The notes below the pieces were generated by a model that was given only the letters and a program-made list of their open reading frames with translations, made no database searches and was not told where the DNA came from. A DNA stretch of 64,000 nt, taken from positions 434,001 through 498,000 of the forward strand of contig JAENPR010000385.1 in NCBI GenBank assembly GCA_018135685.1, in the 5' to 3' direction. The position numbers and the translations under genes are program-made. The stretch is from Themeda triandra. Its lineage: Eukaryota; Streptophyta; Magnoliopsida; Poales; Poaceae. This document shows positions 46,809-57,637 of this stretch, piece by piece (position 1 is the first letter of the stretch; every line of letters begins with the position of its first letter).

Positions 46809-48049
46809 TGTTGGGAATATGCCCTAGAGGTAATCATAGAGATGATGATATTCCGCTTGTATCCATGATATGTAATATGTCCATTGAATATCCATTAAAG
46901 ACAACTTGTATTGATTGGCAATTATGTGAATTGTTTGTGGAACTCTTTTACTTGTATGGTTATTCTATATTTGTCCCTGGTCGGAGTTCATGTGAGGACA
47001 ATATGAATATTAGACTAGCACATTATTAGTTGATGACTATGTTTCACAAGTCATGGACATGGAGATGTCAAACTAATAATGTGGGCACATGTATGACATG
47101 TAGGCTGGACTGACCCGACATGAGATTGTCTCTATTCACATCATATACATTATGTCCTTCGACCTGAGATTGTTGTATGTACTCGAGATGTGTATCGACT
47201 TGCTTAGGGACCGACAAACGCTACTCCGTTCTTGGGTAGTTATAAAGGATGTCTTCGGGTTTGTCGAGAAGCATCTTTCGAGACATAGACAATCAAGATG
47301 GGACTTGCCCCTCTCTTATGAGAGTGATATCACTGGATCACTCAAGTGATTGGATCAACAAATGCATGGCCGTGCTTGGGTTAAGTGTTAACCCACGAGT
47401 TGAACCAAATATCATGAGGCAAGGGAGTAACATGTATGTGGTCGTAGTGGTTCGTCTGATATGATCATTTGCGTGCACATAGGAGTTGTCACGCCTTGCT
47501 AGAGGCCGCTGTCAGCTATTGGGTGAATAGGAGTATTCGGCCCATGTCTATGTGTGCGTGAACCCATAGGGTCGCACGCTTAAGAGGCTGGAAGCCTAAT
47601 TCGGGTTGGACCCGAATTAGACAAGGCTTAGGGTTTCTAATGGGCCTCCAACTCGGGAGCACATGAGGGACGCCTATATAAGTAGAGGGGAGGGGCGCGG
47701 CCAAACCTAATCCACGCCTTCAGGCAGCCGCCGTCGCCCTCCATGCTCTCGCCTTCGCTCCTCGCGGACCTAGCAGTCCGGAGGCGCATCGCTTCTATCT
47801 CGTACGTGTGTGATACCTCAGAGGTGCTACATCTGGAGCACGAGGACGAACCGCAAGTGGTGGGAGGAGTTGCTGGACGACCACACAACTGCACGGCACT
47901 GCTGTGATGCGTTCGACTACATCGAGTCGTCTTCCGCTGCATCTGCGCGTCTAGTGGTAATCACGTAATCTGTAACTAGCAGTAGATCCTGGGATATGAG
48001 GTAGAAAAGTTTTGTTTTCCGGCTAGCGTAGCACCCTCATAACCCTACA
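46809..48049 (+). repeat. C2 5' LTR
   Basis: 1,241 bp with TG...CA ends. TATATAAG at 47675-47682 is a good TATA box. Confidence 0.95.
47675..47682 (+). promoter_or_regulatory. TATA box in C2 5' LTR
   Basis: TATATAAG in a GC-rich surrounding, preserved at 54238-54245 in the 3' LTR. Confidence 0.65.
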
Positions 48050-48050
48050 G

Positions 48051-48062
48051 TGGTATCAGAGC
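48051..48062 (+). promoter_or_regulatory. C2 primer binding site
   Basis: TGGTATCAGAGC, a perfect match to the usual initiator tRNA-Met primer site, one base after the 5' LTR. Confidence 0.95.
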
Positions 48063-49422
48063 TCTATACTGCATCGTTATAGGTTCTGGATGTAGCATAT
48101 GTGATATGCGCGGTTTTAGATGAGTTTCCGATCTTGGTTCATGGTCTTGCCGCGTTGGTCTTGTAACGATCTACTCGTACCGGTTGGAATTCCGCCATCC
48201 GAGTTAAGTGATACATGTAAATCCAATCACGGCGAGTTTGAGATCAATCAGATTGATCGAATTGAACCCTAGGTCAAGTGCCGAGCGCATGAGATGCGCG
48301 GCGGCGGCAGATTGGATCAGCCGTCGGGCGCTGAGTTGCCGAGAAAAGTTCTGTTCGTAAAACGGCCGTAACTTTTCAACCGTAACTCGGATGGAGACGA
48401 TCTTTACGCCAAAATGTAGACAATTTCAAGATGGATCCAACCGAATCCCACTCTGTCGGATTCGATAAGATTAGAATTGTCAAACGAGGTCCGCAAGATA
48501 GGGTTTTTTGCGATTTACTTTTAGTAGTCGAATCGGTTAACTCTGTTTTGCAGGATTTTGTGACTGGTATAGCCCTTATGTGTATGTGATGCATGTATGT
48601 AATTAATTCATGGCTTGCATGTCATGAGGATGACAATATGGGCTGGAGCCATAGAGATATTGTCAAAATTATTGTAATGGCCTGCGTGCCAATCTGTGAT
48701 GATACTATCCGCGACTATGTAATTTTAATTCACTAGCTTTGGCGTTAGTGGTAGATAGTCATGGCGGATTCATCACTGAAGGATGGCATACATGGATCGT
48801 GGAGATAGAGATCACCATGATGAACAGATTGACGACGAGATGGAGATCTCGAAAAGAACAATGGGCTATACCAAGTCATATCTGTGTTTATGCCGTTCTT
48901 ACTATATTCTACTTTCACATGCTATAATGTTTTTGTCTACATTCGTGCGGTAGTGAAGTAGAACGATCCCTCAGTAATGTTTGAGTTCGTGCTCCTCCAA
49001 ACCTTGCACTGTCACTGTCTTGTACAATCGGTGGTGGGTCTATGAAATTAGGGTGCCACCGATTTTCCTTGCCTAGACAGGTTCGTATCGGATACTTACT
49101 GCAGAAGGTTTGGTTGCTTGAACAAGGTCATCCTAACGGTTAGGGACTTTGGAGCATAAGAAGTTGGTAACCTAAGCATAGAGATGCTATCCAACAACAA
49201 GAGTCATATGCGATATGATTAGCAAAGAGTTGCTTACCGATCTATCATGTCTTCTAGCGGTGATGCTAAAGCTCACTAGTCGACTTGCTAGTTGTGGGTC
49301 TTGAATCACTAAGTTTCAATCGAGGGATATTGATTTTAGTGGGAGTAGATTATATTTGATATTATTTACTCCATCATGGATATTTTGTCTTAGTATCTTG
49401 CACTACTTTTGTTGTAGATTAA
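48063..49422 (+). other. C2 leader
   Basis: About 1.36 kb without a coding frame between primer site and gag. Nothing specific was recognised. Confidence 0.6.
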
Positions 49423-52400
49423 ATGGCGTCTTCTAAACCATTTACTTTGCGTTCGATTCTTGAGAAAGATAAGTTGAATGGAACAAACTATGCGGATTGG
49501 ATCCACAATCTGAGAATTGTTCTCAGGGCTGAGAAAAAGGAGGAATATCTAGACACCCCTTTACCAGATGAGCCTGCTGATAATGCATCTGCTGCTGTGA
49601 AAAATGCTTACAAGAAAGCATGTGATGCTGATCTTGAGATAAGCTGCCTTATGCTTGCATGTATGGAACCCGATCTGCAGATGCAGTTCGATAATAATCA
49701 CTCAGCGAACGATATGATCGTAGCGCTTGAGGAGATGTTCCAAACTCAAGCTAGGACTGAAAGGTTCAATGTCTCTAAGGCGCTTGCTGAAACCAAGCTA
49801 GCAGAGGGTGCAGCTGTTGGGCCACACGTAATCAAGATGGTTGGTTACACTCGGAGGATGGAGAAGCTAGGCTTCCCAATTGGCCAAGAGTTGGCTACCG
49901 ATTTCATTCTCTCGTCTCGCCGCTGCCTATGGAAACTTCATTGCAAACTACCATATGCATGGTGCGGAGAGGGGCTTGAATGAGCTGTGTGGCATGCTAA
50001 AAACAAGAGAGGCGGACATTAAGAAGCGAGGTTGGTGGCCAAGTGTTGGCACATCCCGAACAAGCCTAACTTTAAGAGAAAGAAGGGTGAGGGGAAAGAA
50101 AAAGGGCAAGCCTAAAGATGTGATCTCCAAGCCAGCTCCGCTCGCCCCCAAAGCTGGACCACCGGTCGATGCTAAATGTTTTCATTGTGGTAAGGATGGT
50201 CACTTTGGAAAAGAAAGCGCAAGGTTTGTACTTGGCGTCCTTAGAGAAGGACGGCGGTAGTAAAGGTACTCCCGCTCATACGCTTGTTGTTTATGTTACG
50301 GACATTTTCCTCGCTAACTCTTATATCAATTCTTGGGTATTTGATACCGGATCGGTTGCTCATATTTGCAATTCGATGCGGGGAATGATAAGAAGTAGAA
50401 GCGTGGAGAAGGGAGAGGTTGATTTCCGCGTGGGCAACAATGCAAGAGTTCTTTGCGTTGAACGTCGGGACGATGCAACTTCACCTTCCGTCGGGATTTA
50501 TCTTGGAATTGAATAATTGTTATTTTGTTCCTAGTCTAAGTCGAAACATTGTGTCACCTTCATGTTTGATGAAGGATGGTTATTCATTTGCGAGTAAGGA
50601 CAATGGTTGTGTTATCTCAAAGAATGATATGTTTGTGGCTTTTGCATCCATTGTGAATGGATTATTTATTTTAAATCTTGATAATGCACACATCGTAATG
50701 TTAATGCTAAAAGGCCTCGACTTAATGAGTTAAGTCCTACATATATGTGGCATTGTCGTTTGGGTCATATAAGTGAAAATCGCATGAAGAGGCTCCATGA
50801 TGATGGGCTTCTAACTTCGTTTGATTTTGAATCTTACGAGACATGTGAGGCTTGCCTATTGGGCAAGATGACCAAGACGCCTTTCTCGGGTTTTCCGAGA
50901 GAGCGTCGACTTATTGGAACTAGTACATAGTGATGTATGTGGACCAATGAGCACGACAAACTAGAGGCGGTTTTCGTACTTCATAACTTTTATCGATGAC
51001 TTTAGTAGATATGGCTATGTCTACCTAATGAAGCATAAGTCGAAACATTTGAAAAGTTCAAAGAATTTCATAATGAAGTAGAGAACCAACGTGGCAAGAA
51101 AATTAAGGCCTTGCGATCTGATCGTGGAGGTGAATACTTGAGTCACGAGTTTAGCAATCATCTTAAGAGTTGTGGAATTGTTCCACAGCTTACGCCTCCT
51201 GGAACGCCACAGAGAAATGGCATGTCTGAGCGGCGTAATCGGACTTTGTTGGACATGGTTCGGTCTATGATGAGCCAGTCGGACCTACCTTTATCGTTTT
51301 GGGGATACGCTCTAGAAACAGCCGCTTTCACATTGAATAGGGTACCATCTAAGTCCGTAGTTAAGACACCATATGAGATATGGGCTGGGAAGAGTCCTAG
51401 TTTGTCTTTTCTAAAAATTTGGGGTTGTGATGTTTATGTCAAACGGCTTATATCAGATAAGCTAACACCCAAATCAGACAAATGTTTTTTCGTGGGATAT
51501 CCAAAGGAAACTTTAGGATATTACTTCTACAACCGCTCAGAGGGCAAAGTGTTTGTTGCTCGAAACGGTGTCTTCTTAGAGAAAGAGTTTCTCAAAAGAG
51601 AGAAGAGTGGACAAAAGGTGTATCTTGAAGAAGTTCAAGATGAGCCGATCGAGAAGGACTCTACGAGTGATGCTAATGTAGCGAGAACAAGTTGAGATGC
51701 CCGTGGTCACTTGAAACACCTCCACAACCACGAAGATCGGCAAGACTTCACGAATTGCGTGGGGATCTGTTATTGTTGGACGATGACGAACCCGCAACAT
51801 ACGCGAAGCTATGATGGACTCAGATTCGAGCAATGGCGAGTGCCATGAGATCCGAGATAGATTCCATGGGAAATAATCAAGTTTGGAACTTGGTTGACGC
51901 GCCTGATGGTGTTAGACCCATCGAGAGCAAATGGATCTATAAAAAGAAGAAGGATATGGACGGAAATGTTCACGTCTATAAAGCTCGACTTGTCGCAAAG
52001 GGTTTTCGGCAAGTTCAAGGAATTGACTACGACGAGACATTCTCTCCAAAAGAGCGATGCTTAAATCTATCCGGATCATTCTAGCAATAGCGCCTATTTC
52101 GATTATGAGATTTGGCGAGATGGATGTTAAAAAACAGCCTTTCTAAATGGAAATTTAGAGGAGGACGTGTATATGATACGACCGAAGGTTTTGTTGATCC
52201 AAATAATGCTGGAAAAATATGCAAGCTTAAGAAATCTATTTATGGGTTAAAGCAAGCATCTCGGAGTTGGAACATTCGTTTTGATGAGGTTGTCAAAGGG
52301 TTTGGCTTTCGTCAGAATGAAGAAGAGCCTTGTGTTTACCAAAAGGCTAGTGGGAGCGCTGTTGTGTTTCTAATCTTGAATGTGGATGACATACTATTGA

Positions 52401-53352
52401 TTGGGAATGACATTCCTATGTTGCAATCAGTAAAGACTTCACTTGAATAATAGTTTTTCTATGAAGGATTTAGGAGATGCGGCATACATCTTGGGCATTA
52501 AGATCTATAGAGATAGGTCAAAGAGGCTAATAGGATTATGCCAAGATACATACATTGACAAGGTGTTGAAACGATTCAACATGGAGCAATCCAAGAAAGG
52601 GTTCTTGCCTATGTCACATGGTATGCGCTTTAGCGACAAGCAATGTCCTTCATCAGATGAAGAGCGCAAACGCATGAGTAAAATTCCATATGCTTCGGCA
52701 GTCGGTTCCATCATGTATGCCATGATATGTACTCGCCCAGATGTCTCATATGCTCTAAGTGTTGCGAGCAGGTACCAAGGCAATCCTGGTGAGAGTCACT
52801 GGACGCTGGTTAAAAACATCCTTAAGTACTTGAGAAGGACTAAGGATGAGTTCCTGATCTATGGAGGTGAAGAGGAGCTCGTTGTAAATGGTTACACCGA
52901 TGCTAGCTTCCAAACTGATGCAATCTCAATCAGGTTTTGTGTTCACGGTAAATGGTGGTGCAGTAAGCTGGAAAAGTTCCAAGCAGGAGACAGTGTCCGA
53001 TTCTACAACAGAAGCCGAGTACATTGCAGCTTCCGAAGCTGCAAAGGAAGGTGTTTGGATGAGGCGTTTCCTCATTGATCTTGGTGTGTTTCCTAATGCG
53101 GCTAGCCCATTGAATCTACATTGTGACAACAATGGGGCGATAGCGCAGGCTAAGGAGCCAAGGAATCACCAGAAGAACAAACATGTACAGCGGAAATTTC
53201 ACCTCATTCGACAGTTCATCAGCGAAGGTGAAATTAAAATGTGCAAAATACATACGGATTTGAATGTAGCAGATCCGTTGACAAAGGCCCTTCCACAGCC
53301 TAAGCATGAGGCGCACATGAGGTCTATGGGGATTAGACATCTTAGAGATTAA
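49423..53352 (+). pseudogene. C2 gag-pol polyprotein, frameshifted
   Basis: In copia order: gag from 49423 (LNGTNYADWIHNLRIVL), zinc knuckle CFHCGKDGHFGKE near 50180, protease WVFDTGSVAHIC near 50336, GAG-pre-integrase (WHCRLGHISENRMKRL) near 50747, integrase (FITFIDDFSRYGYVY; ALRSDRGGEYLSHEF; GMSERRNRTLLDMVR), reverse transcriptase from about 51833 (WIYKKKKDMDG; IYGLKQASRSWNIRF) and RNase H to 53352 (DSTTEAEYIAASEAA, LHCDNNGAIA). Pieces lie in all three frames, giving about seven or eight frameshifts plus stops. The reverse transcriptase motif reads NVDD instead of YVDD, and the zinc knuckle lacks its last Cys. It cannot be translated as one product. Confidence 0.9.
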
Positions 53353-53354
53353 CT

Positions 53355-53372
53355 CTAGTGCAAGTGGGAGAC
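53355..53372 (+). promoter_or_regulatory. C2 polypurine tract region
   Basis: GCAAGTGGGAGAC directly before the 3' LTR. Confidence 0.7.
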
Positions 53373-54612
53373 TGTTGGGAATATGCCCTAGAGGTAATCA
53401 TAGAGATGATGATCTTCCGCTTGTATCCATGATATGTAATATGTCCATTGAATATCCATTAAAGACAACTTGTATTGATTGGCAATTATGTGAATTGTTT
53501 GTGGAACTCTTTTACTTGTATGGTTATTCTATATTTGTCCTCGGTCGAGTTCATGTGAGGACAACATGAATATTAGACTAGCACATTATTAGTTGATGAC
53601 TATGTTTCACAAGTCATGGACATGGAGATGTCAAACTAATAATGTGGGCACATGTATGACATGTAGGCTGGACTGACCCGACATGAGATTGTCTCTATTC
53701 ACATCATATACGTTATGTCCTTCGACCTGAGATTGTTGTATGTACTCGAGATGTGTATCGACTTGCTTAGGGACTGACAAACGCTACTCCGTTACTGGGT
53801 AGTTATAAAGGATGTCTTCGGGTTTGTCGAGAAGCATGCTGCGAGACATAGACAATCAAGATGGGACTTGCCCCTCTCTTATGAGAGTGATATCACTGGA
53901 TCACTCAAGTGATTGGATCAACAAATGCATGGCCGTGCTTGGGTTAAGTGTTAACCCACGAGTTGAACCAAATATCATGAGGCAAGGGAGTAACATGTAT
54001 GTGGTCGTAGTGGTTCGTCTGATATGATCATTTGCGTGCACATAGGAGTTGTCACGCCTTGCTAGAGGCCGCTGTCAGCTATTGGGCGAATAGGAGTATT
54101 CGGCCCATGTCTATGTGTGCGTGAACCCATAGGGTCGCACGCTTAAGAGGCTGGAAGCCTAATTCGGGTTGGACCCGAATTAGACAAGGCTTAGGGTTTC
54201 TAATGGGCCTCCAACTCGGGAGCACATGAGGGACGCCTATATAAGTAGAGGGGAGGGGCGCGGCCAAACCTAATCCACGCCTTCAGGCAGCCGCCGTCGC
54301 CCTCCACGCTCTCGCCTTCGCTCCTCGCGGACCTAGCAGTCCGGAGGCGCATCGCTTCTATCTCGTACGTGTGTGATACCTCGGAGGTGCTGCATCTGGA
54401 GCACGAGGACGAACCGCAAGTGGTGGGAGGAGTTGCTGGACGACCACGCAACTACACGGCACTGCTGCGACGCGTTCGACTACATCGAGTCGTCTTCCGC
54501 TGCATCTGTGCGTCTAGTGGTAATCCCGTAATCTGTAACTAGCAGTAGATCCTGGGATATGAGGTAGAAAAGTTTTGTTTTCCGGCTAGCGTAGCACCCT
54601 CATAACCCTACA
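53373..54612 (+). repeat. C2 3' LTR
   Basis: 1,240 bp, direct repeat of 46809-48049. Confidence 0.95.
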
Positions 54613-54826
54613 CATGAGTGAAAGCCTCATCCTTACTCTCCATGATCTATCTTATATTGAGCATCCCATCAAAATCTTGGATGAAAAAGAAAGAGTGACT
54701 AGAAACAGCGTGGTGAAATTTTATAAAGTTCAGTGGCAAAATCACTCGGAAGATGAAGCAACTTGGGAACAAGAGAGTTATATCTTAAAGCATTATCCTC
54801 ATCTTCTTCCTAATTCATCAAGGTAA
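54613..54826 (+). pseudogene. G2 pol C-terminus (chromodomain-like)
   Basis: SYIEHPIKILDEKERVTRNS followed by FYKVQWQNHSEDEATWEQES, ending LLPNSSR and TAA at 54824-54826. It is the same module as the G1 pol tail. Upstream pol sequence is deleted. Confidence 0.8.
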
Positions 54827-54899
54827 TTGTATCGATTAAAATTTTATTCCCTATCCTTTTCCTACATTAGGCCCACGAAATCTCGGGATGAGATTTTGT

Positions 54900-54914
54900 T
54901 TAAGCGGGGTAGAG
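54900..54914 (+). promoter_or_regulatory. G2 polypurine tract
   Basis: TTAAGCGGGGTAGAG directly before the LTR. The hairpin AAATCTCGGGATGAGATTT lies about 10 bases upstream, as in G1. Confidence 0.7.
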
Positions 54915-54915
54915 T

Positions 54916-57373
54916 TATAACACCCTCGGTGTTACATGCTAAATCAATTCACAAAACCATGTCATGAGCATCAAGTTTATGTGTTAATACGTATAATGAA
55001 TGTGTGAATGAATTTCTCGTAACTCACGTTGTTCATAGAAATGGCAAACGAAAACTAGAGTTTATAATTTAGTTCTAGAAAGATTTAATTAAAGAGCGGT
55101 GTAATATGTTTGATCCTATGATATGTTTGTGGTTACGTAATTACCAATATATATTTTGGTAAAAGAAAATGATAAAGAAATTACAAACACACACACCACT
55201 CAAGTATATATATACACACACACCATTCACGTACACACACTGACTTGCAAGCATGTGCCTCCGTCAACTTGCACGGTCAATTGCTACACGTCTCATGTAG
55301 GAAACTTCTGTTAGCTTTCTAGCTCGCATGCCCCACTGCTACTTGAATGCTCTACCATTCATTAATGATGGCAATAGAGCCCCTGCACCACGCCTGCTAG
55401 TTGCTGCTGTTGCTACTCGCACACACGATTCACTCGCCATCCCGCCCTACAGCACGCGCTAGCGATCCTCCGCATCCGCCAAAGCGTGGACTTGACTGGC
55501 ATAGCTGCACGGTGGTCTTCCCCTTCAATTATGCCTGCTTAATTGCACTACGGCTTTAATACGCTGAGCATGCATGGCGTTTCCCAACGCCCTGTTCGTT
55601 TGCTCTTATCAGCGCTTTCAGCCAGCGTTTCAACAGTGTTTTTCTCTCAGAACAAATCAGCATCAGCCAGAATCAGCCAGCGAGAAACGACCAAACGAAC
55701 GGGGCGTTAGCGCTGAAATGCTTAGCGACGATGATCGGCGCTCACCATTCTGCAGTATTGTCTTGTCCCTGCCGCTAGACTTAAGTCATTGCTGGCCTCC
55801 TGCTCGACTTGACTGGGCGGAGCGTCCAGTATGTTTGTCAGTTGGAATTATGGCGCTATGACCGAATGCTTGAGGCCGGAGACTGCGGTTGCACCCTCGC
55901 GCGGGCATGCCGTTGCACTGCCTGCTACATTCCGCCGTCCTTGACCAAAACCACCACCGCAGCAGCCAGTGTACACACCTTCACGTAGAAAAACGGAGCT
56001 GCCTTCTCCTTTAAAGTTTGCGCAACGCCGAGTTCTCTGTCCAAGTGCTTGAGCCAGTGCGTAGCCTTGCAAGCTAGCTAGAAGCACAACCCACCGAAAG
56101 CCACAACCGTGTACCGTCGACGGCCAGCCCGCCGGTCGCGCACGGCAAGCTCTCCACTGCCATCGTTCCCTTCAACCTTCGCCGCGGCCGTTGCATGCGT
56201 CCGTGAGCTGCTCCTCTGTTTCCAGCGAGTTACGTGTTGTTACCTCTGTCTTCTCTAAAAGTGACCAAATTTACTAATCTTGTAAATTCAGTAGAAAATC
56301 CTAGAGTTGTCCAAAAATTATGAAACTAGTTTTGTCGTGTTTCTAAAATCATGCTCTACATGTTAGTATAATTATTTTATGCATATATGTGTTGATCATG
56401 AGAGCTAATAAATGGTTTAAAAAAATGTTTAATCTTGCTATATTAATTCTTGTAAGAATTTCTGTAGTAATTTGGTAAATCATAAAATCATGAACTTTGA
56501 CAGTAGCTTCTCGGTATTAGTAGGAGCTTGCTGTAATTTTTATATCCGTAAATTAGACTGCTTGTTAGGTTAACTAAATATCAACTAAAGTTAATATAAA
56601 TAATGATATAATATTAATTTATAAAATGGAGCACGTGTTTGATGAGCCTGATATATCTTGCTTGATAAAGATAAAAGTTAACTTATCGTCTTAGTCATTA
56701 GAGCTAGCTTAGTAGAGTATATGTGTGTTCTTATTTTAAGAGTTGTTGTTGCTTAAATATTAAATTGTTGCATCATCATCATTGCATGCATATAGCGAAC
56801 ACTTGCTTGAAAGTAGAACTTGTGCTTATATAGAATAGTTGGATAATAAACTTAAAAGTAAGCTAATAATAAGAAAGTAAGGATCTACTCTTAGTAATGC
56901 TTTTATGCAAATAAATAAACTAGCAAGCCATAAAGCCTATCATATCCTTGAGAGTCGGGAAATATATATTCCCAGTCGGGTAAGTCTTGCAAGTACATTG
57001 TGTACTTAGGGTTTATTTACCCATGTTGCAGGTGCAGCTTAAGAAGTATCTCTTGTGTGGAGGATTCATCTGGTGGGCACAGACGGAATCCCACGCTTCT
57101 GCTAGATATTTATTTTAATTCCGTTGTTTAATTATCGCAAGCTGAACTCTGGTACTGTAATAAATAATTTCTGAGACTATGTATTGTATGAAATGGACTA
57201 AGTATTGTAAGCTTGTTCTCATTATTGGATCCGGGATGTAAACGTGGATTGTTTCGAGTTCTCCTTCGGGTGTGCTCGACGGAATCGTTTGAAATAGACC
57301 ACTTTGGAGGTACTTTGTGTCTAGAGGAAGACAAGTACTTCGAAAGTGTATTATTTCGGGCAGTTTTGCCACA
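54916..57373 (+). repeat. G2 3' LTR (2.46 kb)
   Basis: Begins TATAACACCC, where the family start is TGTAACAC, so the terminal G has become A. It ends TGCCACA. It includes AC/TA microsatellites at 55188-55240. Homologous to the solo LTR at 10024-16363. Confidence 0.8.
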
Positions 57374-57637
57374 ATAACCATCATCAAGGAGTTGTGAAAT
57401 AGAAAGCAAATTGAAGTGTAAATTCAAAACCAAAGCAACATCCTTGAGAACAAAGCTCTCGTTGAGTCGAACAAACCCGTGAGAAAGCACCTTACCCTTG
57501 CTGTTGTCCCCAAATGTGATGTACTCTTTACATGTCATGGGGTCGAGGCTGGAGAACCATTTTGAATTTTCGGTCATGTGGCGCGAACAACCAGAATCAA
57601 CTAGCCATGTGTTCTCCAAGCCTGCATCCTGCATCAA
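57374..57637 (-). pseudogene. C1 protease fragment
   Basis: On the - strand, GLENTWLVDSGCSRHMTENS (copia aspartic protease, D-S-G), then ITFGDNSKGKVLSHG and LLSISQLLDDGY, where G2 cuts it at 57374. It is in a different frame from the gag segment upstream; a TGA/frameshift lies near 57635. Confidence 0.85.

Larger units (their letters stand above)
46809..54612 (+). mobile_element. C2: full-length Ty1-copia retrotransposon (7.8 kb)
   Basis: LTRs 46809-48049 and 53373-54612 (TGTTGGGAATATG...CCCTACA), target duplication CATGA on both sides (46804-46808 and 54613-54617), primer site TGGTATCAGAGC, gag-pol and polypurine tract, all in + orientation. The LTRs differ at about 22 of 1,240 sites by eye (about 1.8%). 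The coding region has many frameshifts. It inserted exactly at the junction between C1 (left) and G2 (right). Confidence 0.95.
54613..57373 (+). mobile_element. G2: 3' remnant of a chromodomain-type Gypsy element
   Basis: Contains only the end of pol, the polypurine tract and the 3' LTR. The LTR ends TTTTGCCACA at 57373 and C1 sequence resumes at once. The 5' LTR, gag and most of pol are gone, together with the part of C1 between protease and mid-integrase. This points to one deletion spanning the left G2 border. Its LTR family is the same as the solo LTR at 10024-16363, in opposite orientation. Confidence 0.85.

Noticed and set aside
48051..48062. tRNA-like match
   Set aside because: It is only the 12-base primer binding site complementary to initiator tRNA-Met; no tRNA cloverleaf is present. 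I found no tRNA gene in the window.
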